A stretch of DNA of 64,000 bases, taken from contig BFEA01000014.1 of assembly GCA_003427395.1 (NCBI GenBank), positions 1,172,076 to 1,236,075 on the forward strand, in the 5' to 3' direction. The notes under the pieces were generated by a model. That model ran no database searches. It was not told the origin of the DNA and saw only the letters and a list, made by a program, of their open reading frames with translations. The translations under genes were made by a program, and so were the position numbers. Positions 1 to 10,952 of the stretch are shown here, piece after piece. Source of the stretch: Chara braunii. Lineage: Eukaryota; Streptophyta; Charophyceae; Charales; Characeae. The first letter of the stretch is position 1. Each line of letters starts with the position of its first letter.

Positions 1-95
<95 letters not shown>
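1..95. repeat. (GA)n microsatellite at window edge
   Basis: Nearly pure GA dinucleotide tract with one interruption near position 72. It starts at the window edge, so its true length is unknown. Confidence 0.97.
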
Positions 96-176
96 TCTTC
101 TTCTTCTTCTTCTTCTTCTTCTTCTTCTTCTTCTTCTTCGCTTCTTCTTCGCTTCGTCTTCTTCTTCGTCTTCTTC

Positions 177-207
<31 letters not shown>

Positions 208-535
208 CTTCTTCTTCTTCTTCTTCTTCTTCTTCTTCTTCTTCTTCTTCGCTTCTCCTTCGCTTCTTCTTCTTCTTCTTCTTCTTCTTCTTCTTCTTCT
301 TCTTCTTCTTCTTCTTCTTCTTCTTCTTCGTCGTCGTCGTCGTCGTCGTCGCTTCTTCTTCTTCTTCTTCTCTTCTTCTTCTTCTCTTCTTCTTCTTCTT
401 CTTCTTCTTCTTCTTCTTCTTCTTCTTCTTCTTCTTCTTCTTCTTCTTCTTCTTCTTCTTCTTCTTCGCTTGTCCTCTTCTTTTCCTCTTCTTCCACCAC
501 CCTTCTTCTTCTTCTTCTTGTCCTCTTCTTCCTGC
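96..535. repeat. (TTC)n / (GAA)n triplet tract
   Basis: A roughly 440-bp polypyrimidine tract built from TTC with blocks of GTC (330-350), CTTCGC and TCTTCC variants. The arginine/lysine/glutamate open frame on the minus strand is produced by the triplet repeat and is not a gene. Long GAA/TTC tracts can form triplex DNA; that is general knowledge, not shown here. Confidence 0.95.
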
Positions 536-735
536 CGTTTCATACCCCCTGTAAAACCCCAAGCCCTCCCACAACTGTGCCCTCACCCCCCCCCACTCCC
601 CTCACCCACCCCCCCCACCCCCCCACCCATAGTAGGCTAGAGGGTTAGGCACAGGTTAGGGGTCGCTAGTCCTCCTTTCCGAGTCTCAGCAGTCTCCCAT
701 TAGCTAGAGTCAGTCCCTTTCCCTATCCTGCCTGG

Positions 736-1110
736 TTCGAGTTTGGGCGCCATTTTTCATCCTGCCTGGTTCCAGTCTGGGCACCATATTTCATCCTGGC
801 TGTTTTCAGTTTGGGTGGCAATGGGCACCATATTTCATCCTATCTGGTTCCAGTCTGGGCGCCATATTTCATCCTGGCTATTTTCAGTTTGGGCGCCATA
901 TTTCGTCCTGCCTGGTTCCAGTCTGGGCGCCATATTTCATCCTGGCTGTTTTCAGTTTGGGCGGCAATGGGCACTATATTTCATCTTATCTGGTTCTTGT
1001 CTGGGCGCCATATTTCATCCTGGCTATTTTCAGTTTGGGCAACATATTTCGTCCTGCCTAGTTCCAGTCTGGGCGCCATATTTTCATCCTGCCTGGTTCC
1101 CCTGCCTCCA
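736..1110 (+). repeat. Minisatellite with higher-order organisation
   Basis: About ten units of roughly 35 bp alternate between a version ending in CTGGTTCCAGTCT and one ending in CTGTTTTCAGTTT; each contains CCATATTTCATCC. A longer unit marked by GGCAATGGGCAC recurs about 147 bp apart (near 820 and 965), so there is a higher-order repeat. The two overlapping open frames here are repeat translations with no sign of selection on a protein. Confidence 0.9.
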
Positions 1111-1129
1111 GTTCGGAGGCTCACTCTAG

Positions 1130-1960
1130 GCCCAGCAGTACATATATGCAAGGAATATGAGCGAGAGCGATAGACAGAAAACCAAGTTGCAAAATCATGA
1201 AGAAGCTCAGATAGTCATGAACCAAGCAGAGAGTGCAATGCACCAAGACACCGTCCAAATAAGAGCAATACAATGAACTCAGGTGTCAATGTCGCCACTC
1301 TCTGGTCACACCGACACTGTATCCAATGTCGCACTTAATGTCTGGCGCCCAGCACCCAACCTATCCTACTCAGCCTATCTAGCCTATCTAAGTTCTTGCA
1401 ACTGGATCACTCTGAAGTCGAAGACCAGTGTATGTGACGTCAACACCAATGCCGACCACCAGCGTAGACCAGGTACGTTCTCGCTCCTCTCGTCATCACC
1501 CCTCGTCTCCCCACATCATCTGCCTCCTACCCGAAGGCCACCTTCGCCATCACTTGCCTTGCGCCCCTGCAGCCAGGCTATAGCTGCTGTGCGCCTGCTG
1601 CCCTTACAGCGCCCCTCACCTCAGCGCCCGTGCGCGCGTCCGACCAGCATGCACAAGCAGACACTAGCGCAGCAGCATGTCCGCATTGCCTGCTAAGGCC
1701 AGAATATCCTGCCCTGGCCTGGCCTCTTTCCTTGATGGAAAGTGCAGCACCTGCTCTGTCTCCGCGGGCCTGGCTGGGGAAGTAGCTTCCATTCGGGCCC
1801 CAGTGTCTGCGCCCAGGCCCACTAAACGAAGGGCTGTGACGAATTGTTTTGTCAGAGTTTCGCCGACTCATATATATTGTCAAACACAGTTCCCCGGTAG
1901 ACCATCAGCAGAGAGGGAGAAGAGGACAACAAACAAGGGGCTGTGACAAACTATTTCGTT
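1130..1960. other. No gene seen
   Basis: Unique-looking sequence, moderately GC-rich between 1480 and 1800. Short open frames exist on both strands but none shows a recognisable domain. A weak relative of the next repeat unit (GGGCTGTGACGAA) begins near 1831. Confidence 0.5.
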
Positions 1961-1963
1961 GGA

Positions 1964-2378
<415 letters not shown>

Positions 2379-2737
2379 CTGTCTCTCTGTCTATAAATCT
2401 ATCTCTATGTATGCATTCATGCATGTTCAGCCAATGCAGTGTTTGGACCGGATGTATCCGCCACCCGTCAAAGAGACGGTTCTTCCTCTCATAAAAACGG
2501 TGCATGATGTTGCGTGTAGGCAGTTGGGTGCGCGGCGGATGTATCCGATCGACAGTTCAATACAACAAGCGACTTCACAACTTTGGCCCTCTTTGCTCCT
2601 CACTACACACAATAATGACCAGAGAGGGTCCCTGGGAACTTATACATCGGAATATCCGTTGTACGTGAGTCATTACATCTTGTCGTGCACAGTTTCATCT
2701 GTAAATGGACATTGAGTTTGCGAGTTGTGACGAGCAT

Positions 2738-3568
2738 GTGCATGGAAGAGGGATGCCAAATAAGGACAGGGGTCTGCAATTGGTATCTTTCGGGATGAGT
2801 GGGGCTGGAGCCCACCCAACATTATTGTGGCAAAAGGGCAAGGATCTGTCTGTGTCAGCAGGACTGGGACCTCAGCCGACAACTTGCGTGTTTCTGGACT
2901 CGTTCCACCCACGTCAAAGTTGTCGAGCGGGACACCCAGCCCCGTTGACCGACCCGCCAGCACCCTTGTCGAGAAAATCTCGGGGTTGCATTGTATATGT
3001 ATGTCGGAAATGTTGTACGTGCAATTTCAAATCAAGCTAGCCTAATAATCGATCATCGGCACAATAAAATTGGATGCTTGGTCAGGGCGTCGATTTCGAT
3101 GGGGGCGGACGTATCCCACACACAAGTTCTATACCGCAAAAGGAACCACCGATGTGCATGGAAGAGCGATGCCAAATAAGGGTAGGAGTTTGCAAGGTGT
3201 AACTTCGGGGATGAGTGGGGCTGGGCCCCGCTCGACATCATTGTGGCAAAAGGGCAAGGATGTGTCGGGATTGGCGGGACTGCCTCCCCCCCCCAACAAC
3301 TTGGTTTTTTTGGACTCAATCCATCAACGTCGAAGTCGTTGAGCAAGACGCCCAACCCCACTGGCCGACCCGCAAGCATCCTTGCCGAGAACAGCTCGGG
3401 GTTGCATTGTACTATATATATGTCGGAAACATTTTGCGTGCAGTTTGAAATCAAGCTAGCTCAATAATCGATCGTCAGCACAATAAAATTCAATTTGAAT
3501 GCTTGGCCAGGGCGTTGATTTCGATGTGGGGCGAACATCCCATGCGCAAGTTATATACCACGAAAGGA
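2738..3568 (+). repeat. Two tandem copies of a 416-bp unit
   Basis: Copy 1 (2738-3153) and copy 2 (3154-3568) are collinear. Landmarks in both are GTGCATGGAAGAG, GTGGCAAAAGGGCAAGGAT, GACTCGTTCCACC or its variant, TCGGGGTTGCATTGTA, CAAATCAAGCTAGC and CACAATAAAAT. Divergence is visible throughout, so the duplication is not recent. Short shared open frames follow from the repeat, and no domain is recognised. Confidence 0.9.
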
Positions 3569-3912
3569 ACATCGTGGTTCCTCTCTACGTCTTATCTTAT
3601 AGATGGGGTATGAAACTTCTCCACGAAATAAATTAGCTCTACATCAAAAATGCATTGAAGGTTGGATTTCATGATGGCATAAACTATAAGTGAGTCTAGC
3701 TTGGACACTCACTCAAACAAATTGTTGCCCGTCAACTTATCATTCAGGAGGATGCATGCTCTACATAAAAAGCCCCCAAATTGAATACCTGTAACATTTG
3801 TACGTCAGATTATGGGCATTAAGATCATGGTTATTTGTAATACATTGTGCATTTTATTGCTCAGAAAAATCCATCACATAGGAATTAACGGTGTGTTGGA
3901 GTGTATTAAGCG

Positions 3913-4701
3913 TGGTTGCACCGGACTCGGACAACCGCACAACCGGACACGGACACCGGACATGTGTCTGGATCAAACCAGACGTCCGGTTAACCAGACA
4001 TCAAATCGGACATCTAGACATCTGGACCCGTACATTCTGGTTTGCTGTGTCGATGTCCGGTTGTCCAAAGAAAAAAAACAAAAAAAACAAGAAACAAAAA
4101 CAAAACACAAGGACACAAACACACACAGGTTTGTAGGACTGGTCGGACATGCTAATGAATTCAATATTAGTCATATTGGAAATGTTAAGTTTGTTATTAA
4201 CGCCCGAAATTCTCCAAACCTCAAACTTCGAAACTTGGAATCTTGAACCGGCACACATAACACAAACACACGCACACGCACAACAAAATTTCACGCCCGC
4301 TCCAGCCCCCACGGCAAGACGGCAATGGCACTGCAGCAGGCAGGAGCTTCGACGACGGCGATGCTACTCTTCGACCGGGGCTGCTAGTCTTTGACGTTCG
4401 AAAAATTGTGTCCTCCACTTGTTCGAAAATCACTTCCTCTCGTCGGCGGGGCTGTTACTGTGCTCCCGTAAGTTTCACATTTTCACACAAAGGGCCCTTT
4501 CAGGGCCTATCAGGTTGGGGTACCAGTTCTCAAAAAACATCAGCAATATTTTTTCGGGGTACCCCAGGCCCAGGTAAACGATCTGGGAACCCCCCCCCAA
4601 AAAACCGATTTTTTCGAAACTGGGGTCCGACCGGACCTTCTAAACCGAACACCGGATACCGGACTGTCTGGATAGGGATTTAGACGTCCGGTTGGTAACC
4701 A
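3913..4701. mobile_element. Possible nonautonomous foldback DNA transposon
   Basis: The left end, TGGTTGCACCGGAC, and the reverse complement of the right end, TGGTTACCAACCGGAC, form imperfect terminal inverted repeats. Subterminal regions at both ends are studded with CCGGAC/GTCCGG. The flanks, ATTAAGCG on the left and ACTAAGGG a few bases beyond the right end, are only roughly similar, so no target duplication is established. Nothing in the interior encodes a transposase. The style resembles hAT-type MITEs, but this is tentative. Confidence 0.4.
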
Positions 4702-4882
4702 TGGTACTAAGGGTATGCTCGGAGGTGCACCTTACATTTTTTTGTGTCTGATACATCCTTCACATAGGTATTACGGGCGTGCTTGGACGTGTTAGAAATA
4801 TGCAGGAAGCTACATTTCGTTGCTTAATAAATTTATTTATAAATAGTACACAAAATAATGTACTATTTTAACGAATAACATG

Positions 4883-4935
4883 TTGATTGTGGATGAAGGA
4901 TTTGAACCTACAACAATGAGTTTACCAATTCAAGT
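4883..4935 (-). tRNA. tRNA 3'-half remnant (T arm)
   Basis: Read on the minus strand the segment holds GTAGGTTCAAATCCTTC followed by ATCCACA, which resembles a T-stem, T-loop and acceptor arm. I cannot see a complete cloverleaf or assign an anticodon. It directly abuts the cox3 fragment, which is not a normal gene arrangement. Confidence 0.35.
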
Positions 4936-4939
4936 CAAT

Positions 4940-5080
4940 CGAATCTTAGTTGGTTTAAAACAGCAAACCATTTATGTCATATTAGTCACTATTCTTCTAG
5001 CTTTAGTTTTTACTGCATTTAAAGGAATGGAATATGTAGAAGCTCATTTTAACGTTTCCGATGAGACAAAGATGAATTAG
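4940..5080 (+). pseudogene. cox3: cox3 fragment (cytochrome c oxidase subunit III)
   Basis: The frame reads LVGLKQQTIYVILVTILLAL, then VFTAFKGMEYVEAHFNVSDE, ending at a TAG at 5078-5080. This matches the well-known core of COX3 around GLKQQ and GMEYVEAPFTISD, the mitochondrial inner-membrane subunit of complex IV. A full COX3 has about 265 residues; only about 45 remain. Upstream residues look like a tRNA remnant instead of the expected transmembrane helix, and the sequence departs from the family soon after EYVEA (H for P, NVSDE for TISDG). It is a non-functional fragment. Confidence 0.8.
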
Positions 5081-5336
5081 TAATAGAAAGATACAACTTG
5101 AAGTTTCTTATATGCAAAGGAATCAATGGTATAATAACAAATTGTTCTAGTGGACTGAAAGTCATTATGAATTCTCTTTATTTTTTTTTAAGCTTTTGAT
5201 GATCGATCTCTCAAATCCAAAGTAATCTAATATACTCGAAAAAAAAACAAAGGTCGTAGGTTCGCTATCTGGAGAACGATTACCTACTTACTCGATAAGT
5301 TGACCAAGTTAAGTTTTTAAAAGATTGATGTTGCTT

Positions 5337-5375
5337 GTTTATAAGTGGATTCGAACCACTTACATAAAAAATTTC
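5337..5375 (-). tRNA. tRNA T-arm-like remnant
   Basis: On the minus strand the segment reads AAGTGGTTCGAATCCACTT, a perfect T-stem with a canonical TTCGAAT loop, followed by an AT-rich stretch. No convincing D arm or anticodon arm is visible upstream. It is probably the 3' part of a mitochondrial tRNA carried in the inserted segment. Confidence 0.45.
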
Positions 5376-5557
5376 AGTCATTTGTTTTGATATCCTTTTT
5401 ATTTTTTCAGGCGAAATCATTTGGCAAAATCATTTTTGGTTCACCAAAAACTTCTACATTTCGACTTCAAATTTGAATTAATCTCAAATTTTCCTTTTTT
5501 CTTCTAGTTCATGTTTCTAACAAATGAATCGAGTTTTCAACTTTATTTCAATTAGCC

Positions 5558-5749
5558 ACACGTGCTAGAAACCCAGTTCATTCTGTTTTATTTTTCATTT
5601 TAGTATTTTGTAATACTTCTGGTTTACTTGTGTTATTAGGTCTTGATTTTTTTGTTATGATTGTTTTAGTTGTTTATGTCGAAGTTATTGTTGTTCTATT
5701 TTTATTTATGGTTATGATAACTATTGAAAATCAATCATCAAACACATAG
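5558..5749 (+). pseudogene. nad6: nad6 fragment (NADH dehydrogenase subunit 6)
   Basis: A 63-codon stretch ends at a TAG at 5747-5749 and contains NPVHSVLFFILVFCNTSGLL, then LLGLDFFVMIVLVVYVEVIV and VLFLFMVM. This is the N-terminal membrane region of mitochondrial ND6, a hydrophobic complex I subunit, whose family hallmark is NPVHSVLFLIL followed by VVYVGAIVVLFLFVVMM. One conserved Gly-Ala pair reads Glu-Val here. The C-terminal two thirds are missing and no start codon is preserved, so it is a fragment of a mitochondrial insertion. Confidence 0.8.
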
Positions 5750-5830
5750 ATGGTAAAGGTGTTTTGGCGTGTTTTGCATGAGTGATGATTGTTTTAGGTT
5801 CTCATTTTTTGGAAATTCTATTTTCATCTA

Positions 5831-6083
5831 GGCTACCAGTCGGGCCGCCCGGGTCTCGGGCGGCCAGCCCGTGCAAGAACCAATGGAGTTCCTCGCAAAA
5901 AAAAAAAAAAAAAAAAAAAACACTTTGTTATGCAAAAAAATAAATCGAATAATGTTTGTCTCAGGGTCACATCGAAACTCTTTACCAAATTGTAAATAAA
6001 TTTTATTTTTATTTTTTTTATTTTTTTATTTATTTATTTTTTTTTGCCCGGTCGGGCGAGTGACCCCGGTCATTCTCGTAGCC
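5831..6083 (-). mobile_element. MITE, family 1 copy a
   Basis: A 253-bp element has ends GGCTAC and GTAGCC flanked by TA on both sides. The first 50 bp are GC-rich (GGGCCGCCCGGG, CGGGCGGCC), the interior is poly(A) or AT-rich, and the far end holds GCCCGGTCGGGCG. It is the inverted homologue of the element at 8096-8361, including an internal CAGGGTCACATCGAAACTC block. There is no coding capacity. The TA target suggests mobilisation by a Tc1/mariner or PIF-like transposase, but that assignment is inference. Confidence 0.8.
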
Positions 6084-6089
6084 TAATGT

Positions 6090-7780
6090 TTTTCGTCATA
6101 ACTTGTCACTCCAAGAATTATGAAACTAATACCCATTTTATTTGATGTTATAGCCTATAGTTACATTTTTTGCGTAACGTGTTAATTTTTGTGCAAATCA
6201 ATTTATATATGTTTTGAAAACTAGTACGCTAGGTACAAAGTGTTATTGTTTTCCCACAAAAGTAATTACAATTAAAGTCTTGGAAACCCCGAAAAGCGAC
6301 GCCGATGGGTACTAGAAAGTGACACAATTTCAATTAAGCTAGTGTTATGGAACAAAACAAAATTGGATGATTGGACATGGCCTCAATTTCCAAGAAAAAC
6401 TTATAGAATCAATTGTAGATTGAGTCGTACCCCAAACTGACACAAGTGAATAAGTAGAGTATACTAAGGCGCTTGAGATAACCATGTTGAAGGAACTCGG
6501 CAAAATGATTCTATAACTTCGGGATAAAGAAATTGAAGAGAAACAGGATTTGATGTTTTCCCACAATCTTGAATACTTGAGCTTTAGTTCCAAGTTTGAA
6601 CTTTTCTACGTATATTTTGGTTCGAGAGTAGCGTAAAATTAAGGCTTTACGGTCAAGCGAATCCTGAAACATTGCCTCAATTCGGATTGTTTTCTGCAAC
6701 TCGAGAACATGAAGTTGAAATCCTTGAATAGGAAAGCATGACAATCTCATCACTAATCGGGAAGAAGTTTGTGCATCTGTACAACACAGGATTCATTCTA
6801 CGACATAGAGACAACTCCCACCTATGGGCAATTTAATATCGGATCTTTGGACTTCAAGTTTTTGAAATCATGGTTTTACATACCACACATGTTTGTAAGT
6901 TACAAACGAACGTCATGCAAGTTTGGCTAAACAAGGCGACTCTAGCGAGTGAAGTGACTGCCAGGATAGAATCAAGATGACCTTCAAAACCATAATCTGT
7001 TAATATACAACGTAAATCGAGATGGTTGGAAAGATATACTCCAAACGTATTTCACAGTTCTCGTTCCCACCAACCAGGTGCCGAAAATATTTTGATGTTG
7101 AACATATGAGAATTATTTCATCTCACTTGACTACGCCAAAGTGAGCAAATCATTCGGTGACTTGCACAATCGCCCTCACTAAACCAACAAAATTTGGACT
7201 ACGATTCACATTGAGTCTGACTGAGATTAGATTGACATCTCATGTCATTATTTGTTTGTTTGTTTTTTTCATTTTTGTTTTTGAAGTTTTATGTGTCACA
7301 CATTGTTTCTATAATAGTGCGTAGCCAAGACTTTTCACTCTTTTCAAATTTGTTTGGATGGTATTTAGAGTCTAATGCTCATTCGCTCGCCACTACTAAC
7401 GGAGTTTCGGTTACATAGTAGTTTGTAGGCTTGAAGCTCGATAGATGATGTGAGCTCCGCCGAGTACCCGTCCAACTTGAAATGACAAATGTGTTTACTA
7501 AATTATTCTGCCTTAAACCACTTAACATTTCCCTTGGTGGAGTTTGTTTTCCAACGTTGCCCCTCCCAAAACAGTCACAAAGATATAGAAAAATGATGAA
7601 TTAACCCAAGTGAGTTGCTAAGAAACTCTGAGTAAATTTTTGACAAAAGTTAGTCAGTTGACTATCGATTTGTTCATTGATTGTTTTTTGTTGTGCAATA
7701 GTAGAAAACAAACTTGGATCAGTTGATTTTTTCCACTCTTCAAACCCAAAACCGGCAACCGGCGAACCCTATGGAAGACT
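6090..7780. other. AT-rich stretch without recognisable genes
   Basis: AT-rich, with only short open frames and no recognisable domain on either strand. Mitochondrial-type fragments lie on both sides, so some of it may be diverged organellar DNA, but nothing in it can be tied to a known mitochondrial gene by eye. Confidence 0.4.
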
Positions 7781-8011
7781 TCATTAGATCCAATGGATCT
7801 GGGTTTCAAAAGACGCTTTTATGCAGCATATGCTAATGATTTTGTTATTCTCAAAGCAACAAGATCTAGAGCAGATGTTATCGAGATCAAAAGGTTGGTG
7901 ACTCAATTCTTATCTGAAGAGTTTAAACAGGGGCTTAATCATCAATTGCGAAGCACAAAAAGTCATAATGGGATATCTCTCATAAGTAACCAAATTCATG
8001 TTGTGAAATGA
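7781..8011 (+). pseudogene. Group II intron maturase/reverse transcriptase fragment
   Basis: The frame around 7793-8011 reads FKRRFYAAYANDFVILKATR, then a region with IKRLVTQFLSEEFK and finally GISLISNQIHV. This follows the pattern of organellar group II intron reverse transcriptase/maturases around the catalytic YADD box and the following EI..LV..FL.EEL.L.L segment. The catalytic box reads YAND instead of YADD. Only about 75 of the usual 500 or more residues survive. It is likely part of the same mitochondrial insertion history as the cox3 and nad6 pieces. Confidence is moderate because the match is short. Confidence 0.6.
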
Positions 8012-8095
8012 AAGGCACAAAATCAAATGTTTAAATTTAGGTGCGAAGCGTACGGAAAAGTATACCGAATCGAATATATATATATATATATAGTA

Positions 8096-8361
8096 GGCTA
8101 CCAGAGTGGCCCGGGGTCACTTGCCCGGCCGGGCCAAAAAGATTTTAAAAATAAAAAAACTAAGAAATATTTTAAAGTTTTATTTTATATTTTAAATTTT
8201 GTAAAGAATTTCGATGTAACCCTGAGGCAAAAGTTGTTCAATTTGTTTTTCTGCATAACATAGTTTTTTTTTCGGATTTGTTTTTGGATTTCTTTTTTTT
8301 TGCTGGGACCCTCCCTTGTCCTTGCTCGGGCTGGCCACCCGGGATCCAGGCGGCCCGGCTA
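8096..8361 (+). mobile_element. MITE, family 1 copy b
   Basis: Collinear with the reverse complement of 5831-6083: GGCTAC start, GGGGTCACTTGCCCGGCCGG, AT-rich interior, TTTCGATGTAACCCTGAGGC, then GCTCGGGCTGGCC and GGCGGCCCGGCT. The final GTAGCC is missing and runs into a TA microsatellite, so the right end is decayed. A TA precedes the left end. Both copies lie in the mitochondrial-like AT-rich tract. Confidence 0.8.
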
Positions 8362-8399
8362 TATATACATATATGATATATATATATATATAGATGTCA

Positions 8400-9600
8400 A
8401 AAGGAAGAAAAATGGTAATTTGATAAAGTCTATACGGTATGACGGATTAGATTAACACAATTGCCTAAAGAGTAACGGAGGCGTGCGAAGGTAGGCTCAA
8501 ACACTTTGCGCAGTTGTAGAGCGTAATGGTCAAAAACCTGCATGATGGTGCGACCTGCAAGTCGAACTGAGACGAAAGTCGGTGAGCACTTGGTTGAAAC
8601 AATGTTTGACCATGAGTGACATATAAAAGATTCTTCAATCGTTGTCATTGTTGGCTAGTCAAAACACTACAATAAAACAAAATAGTATACGAAAATAATT
8701 TTCCAATATGTTGTTATTTTTTTCTTCTTAATAAGCGTTTTTTGAAAGATTTTTCTTATGTTAATCAATTTGCTTGTTTTTTTTTGCATCCAAAGCGTAT
8801 TTTATTGAAATTCATCATACATACTAAATAGAAGTGCAAAACACTTTTAAACCCAAAATAAAAAAAAGGAGCGCAGCTCGTGCACAATCAATTGTTTTTC
8901 AATTTTTTGATAGTTACTTTATGAAAATAAATTAACAAATATAAAATATAAAAAAAAGGAAGTCGTTTTCGGGGAACGCCGACTCGGCTGCTCAACACTT
9001 GTGTTCCTTAATACACTTTTCCTTCGCCGTCCCTTCTGGGCCTGCTACTCACTACTGCCAGCTATAGCCAGCTATAGTCGTCCTGCCTTCTTGCGAGGGT
9101 TGCAGGCAAGACGGTCCGAAAGTCAAAGCGCGGGTTCACCAACCCTACGTTCGACATCCATGACCGTGACACCGGCCAAACCCGTTGGTCGATCACATTC
9201 GCAGCACCAGCGCCCTTGTTTTTTTCTTTTTGCAAAACATCTACGATACGGCTACGGGCTCGCTGCATGCACCAAAAAAATTAACCACGGAGTGGCAAGG
9301 GCTCAAGAATGGGATAACAACTCAAAAAGTTTGTTTTTGCCCTCACGGCCAAACATTGCCCTATAGCAGGAACAAAGAAAAAAGTAAGAAAATAAAATCT
9401 GTAAAAATTACGTTTGACCGTTTCTTCCTCATTCGTGTGTACCTCCACCTCCCGTCCTTCTAAAAGCACCCTCGAAATTCACGGGGGTGCAGGCGAGCAG
9501 TCTCGGGAAGGAATTTGTGTCCCAAATCTAGAAACTCACAAACCTTGGTTAATGACAGATTCACTAGAAGGCAATGCACACGACAGGAAACGACTTTCCT
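8400..9600. other. No gene seen
   Basis: Low-complexity AT-rich sequence to about 8960, then mixed sequence. Open frames of about 100-120 codons near 9001-9366 have no recognisable domain and overlap equally long frames on the other strand. Confidence 0.4.
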
Positions 9601-9618
9601 CACTCGTTTTGTGTATAG

Positions 9619-10021
9619 TGCGGCAAGGCCCTTAGGGGCTCGCCCCACCACTGTCAAAAGAGGATCCGCCACACAACCTTTATAAATTGGAGACGGGAAA
9701 AAATTTTGCAAGTTGTCAGAGAAAGCTTTTTTACACCTCCTTTGGACGAAGGTTGCCTCCCCAGCCTGCAACTCCGAACTTTACAACAGTCATGGAAATT
9801 TGGTAAGTGGGCCTGAGGTTGGAACGACCGAATGCTTGTCCTATCCTCAGGCGCTTCATTCTGTTTTGGTCTTGCATTGTCTACGTCACACATTCAACAG
9901 TGTTGTATGGTGAAGGGGGAGGGGGAACTGTCGAAGGGATGGCTGTCAAAGTTTTTTGACAGCCGTCAAATTTTTTAGCCTTTCGACAGTGGTGTGGCGA
10001 GCCCCTTAGAGCCTTGCCACA
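9619..10021. repeat. Inverted repeat pair, 42-bp arms
   Basis: The arm at 9619-9660 is the reverse complement of the arm at 9980-10021 with about five mismatches; the shared core is CGACAGTGGTG, GGCGAGCCCC and CCTTGCC. The spacer of about 320 bp has no gene. It could be a foldback element whose true ends I cannot fix, or part of the 5' untranslated region of the LINE downstream. Confidence 0.75.
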
Positions 10022-10029
10022 CAGGCTGT

Positions 10030-10952
10030 CGAAAGTCGAAGAGTTTCGTCTTTGAAAGTCGTGCGGTCTACAGTTTACCCCCCCTTCACCACATAGGGTT
10101 GTTGAGGGGCCAGGTTGCTGGTCGTGTGCAAATGGACTCCACCTTTCAAGTTGGTCAGGGCTCGGTTGTCCCAGACAACGAAAATTCTCGCTCATTTTTT
10201 GAAAGGCAGGTGGGTCACTTTCGAGTTTCCATCTCCTGCAAGGGGGAGGAAATGAATGCACACGGCCGGTTGTGGACAGTAGCATTCTGATACCTGTCGG
10301 AATTCGCAGCCAAGAGGCTGCGCTTGTGTGGGTTCCATTTTCGTCGTTTCATTTCTTTCTATTTTCGGTCGTGCAGTACTACTTTGCTAGGACGGGGTTC
10401 GTTTGGGGTCTCCGACAACAGAAAATAGGGACCGGTCGCAGTCGTCTCTAAGACCGGTCGTAGGGCAGGTTAGGTTGTCAAGGTCGTTGTAATTTAGTAT
10501 AGGGCGCCATCCAATATTTCCCTTTTGAGGGATATAGTTTTTTCCCGTTGCAAACAGGGGGCGGGCGATATGGGTCTGGCGGTCGATTTGGTTCTGGGTT
10601 GTTTCCTATTTTGTTTTTTTTCTCTTCTACTGCAGTTCCCAGAAAAGCATTCTGGATGATGGGGGGAGGCGCGCATCCTTGCTTCGGTCAACACTAATGC
10701 GCTCTGCCAAGCGTGAACCGGGTGTCGGCAGAACCCGAGCTACTACCGAGGGTGCTACCACCGTGATAGCATCCTGGGACCTGTTCCCCATTGTGCCTCT
10801 GTTGTGAGGACGGTATGGCATATCTAGCCATAGGCGAACAAGGTTAGTAGAGGAAGCACGACCTCCTACCATCAACGGTGAAAGAAGAGTAGTAAGTGAA
10901 GAGAGGTAAGGAAACCTAGAGGAGGCAGAGAGTAGAGCAGAAGTCAAAAGTA
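10030..10952. other. Possible LINE 5' untranslated region
   Basis: There is no coding sequence. The stretch immediately precedes ORF1 of the LINE on the same strand and is purine-rich just before the ATG at 10953. It may be its 5' UTR, but no boundary or target duplication is visible. Confidence 0.3.

Larger units (their letters stand above)
4860..5760. other. Mitochondrial-DNA-derived segment (NUMT-like)
   Basis: An AT-rich segment contains fragments of two mitochondrial protein genes (cox3 and nad6, plus strand) and two minus-strand tRNA-like T arms. The pieces are partial, and the cox3 fragment is fused to unrelated sequence at its 5' side. That suits a rearranged nuclear insertion of mitochondrial DNA better than a working mitochondrial locus. 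The neighbours are nuclear-type MITEs and LINEs. Confidence 0.75.
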
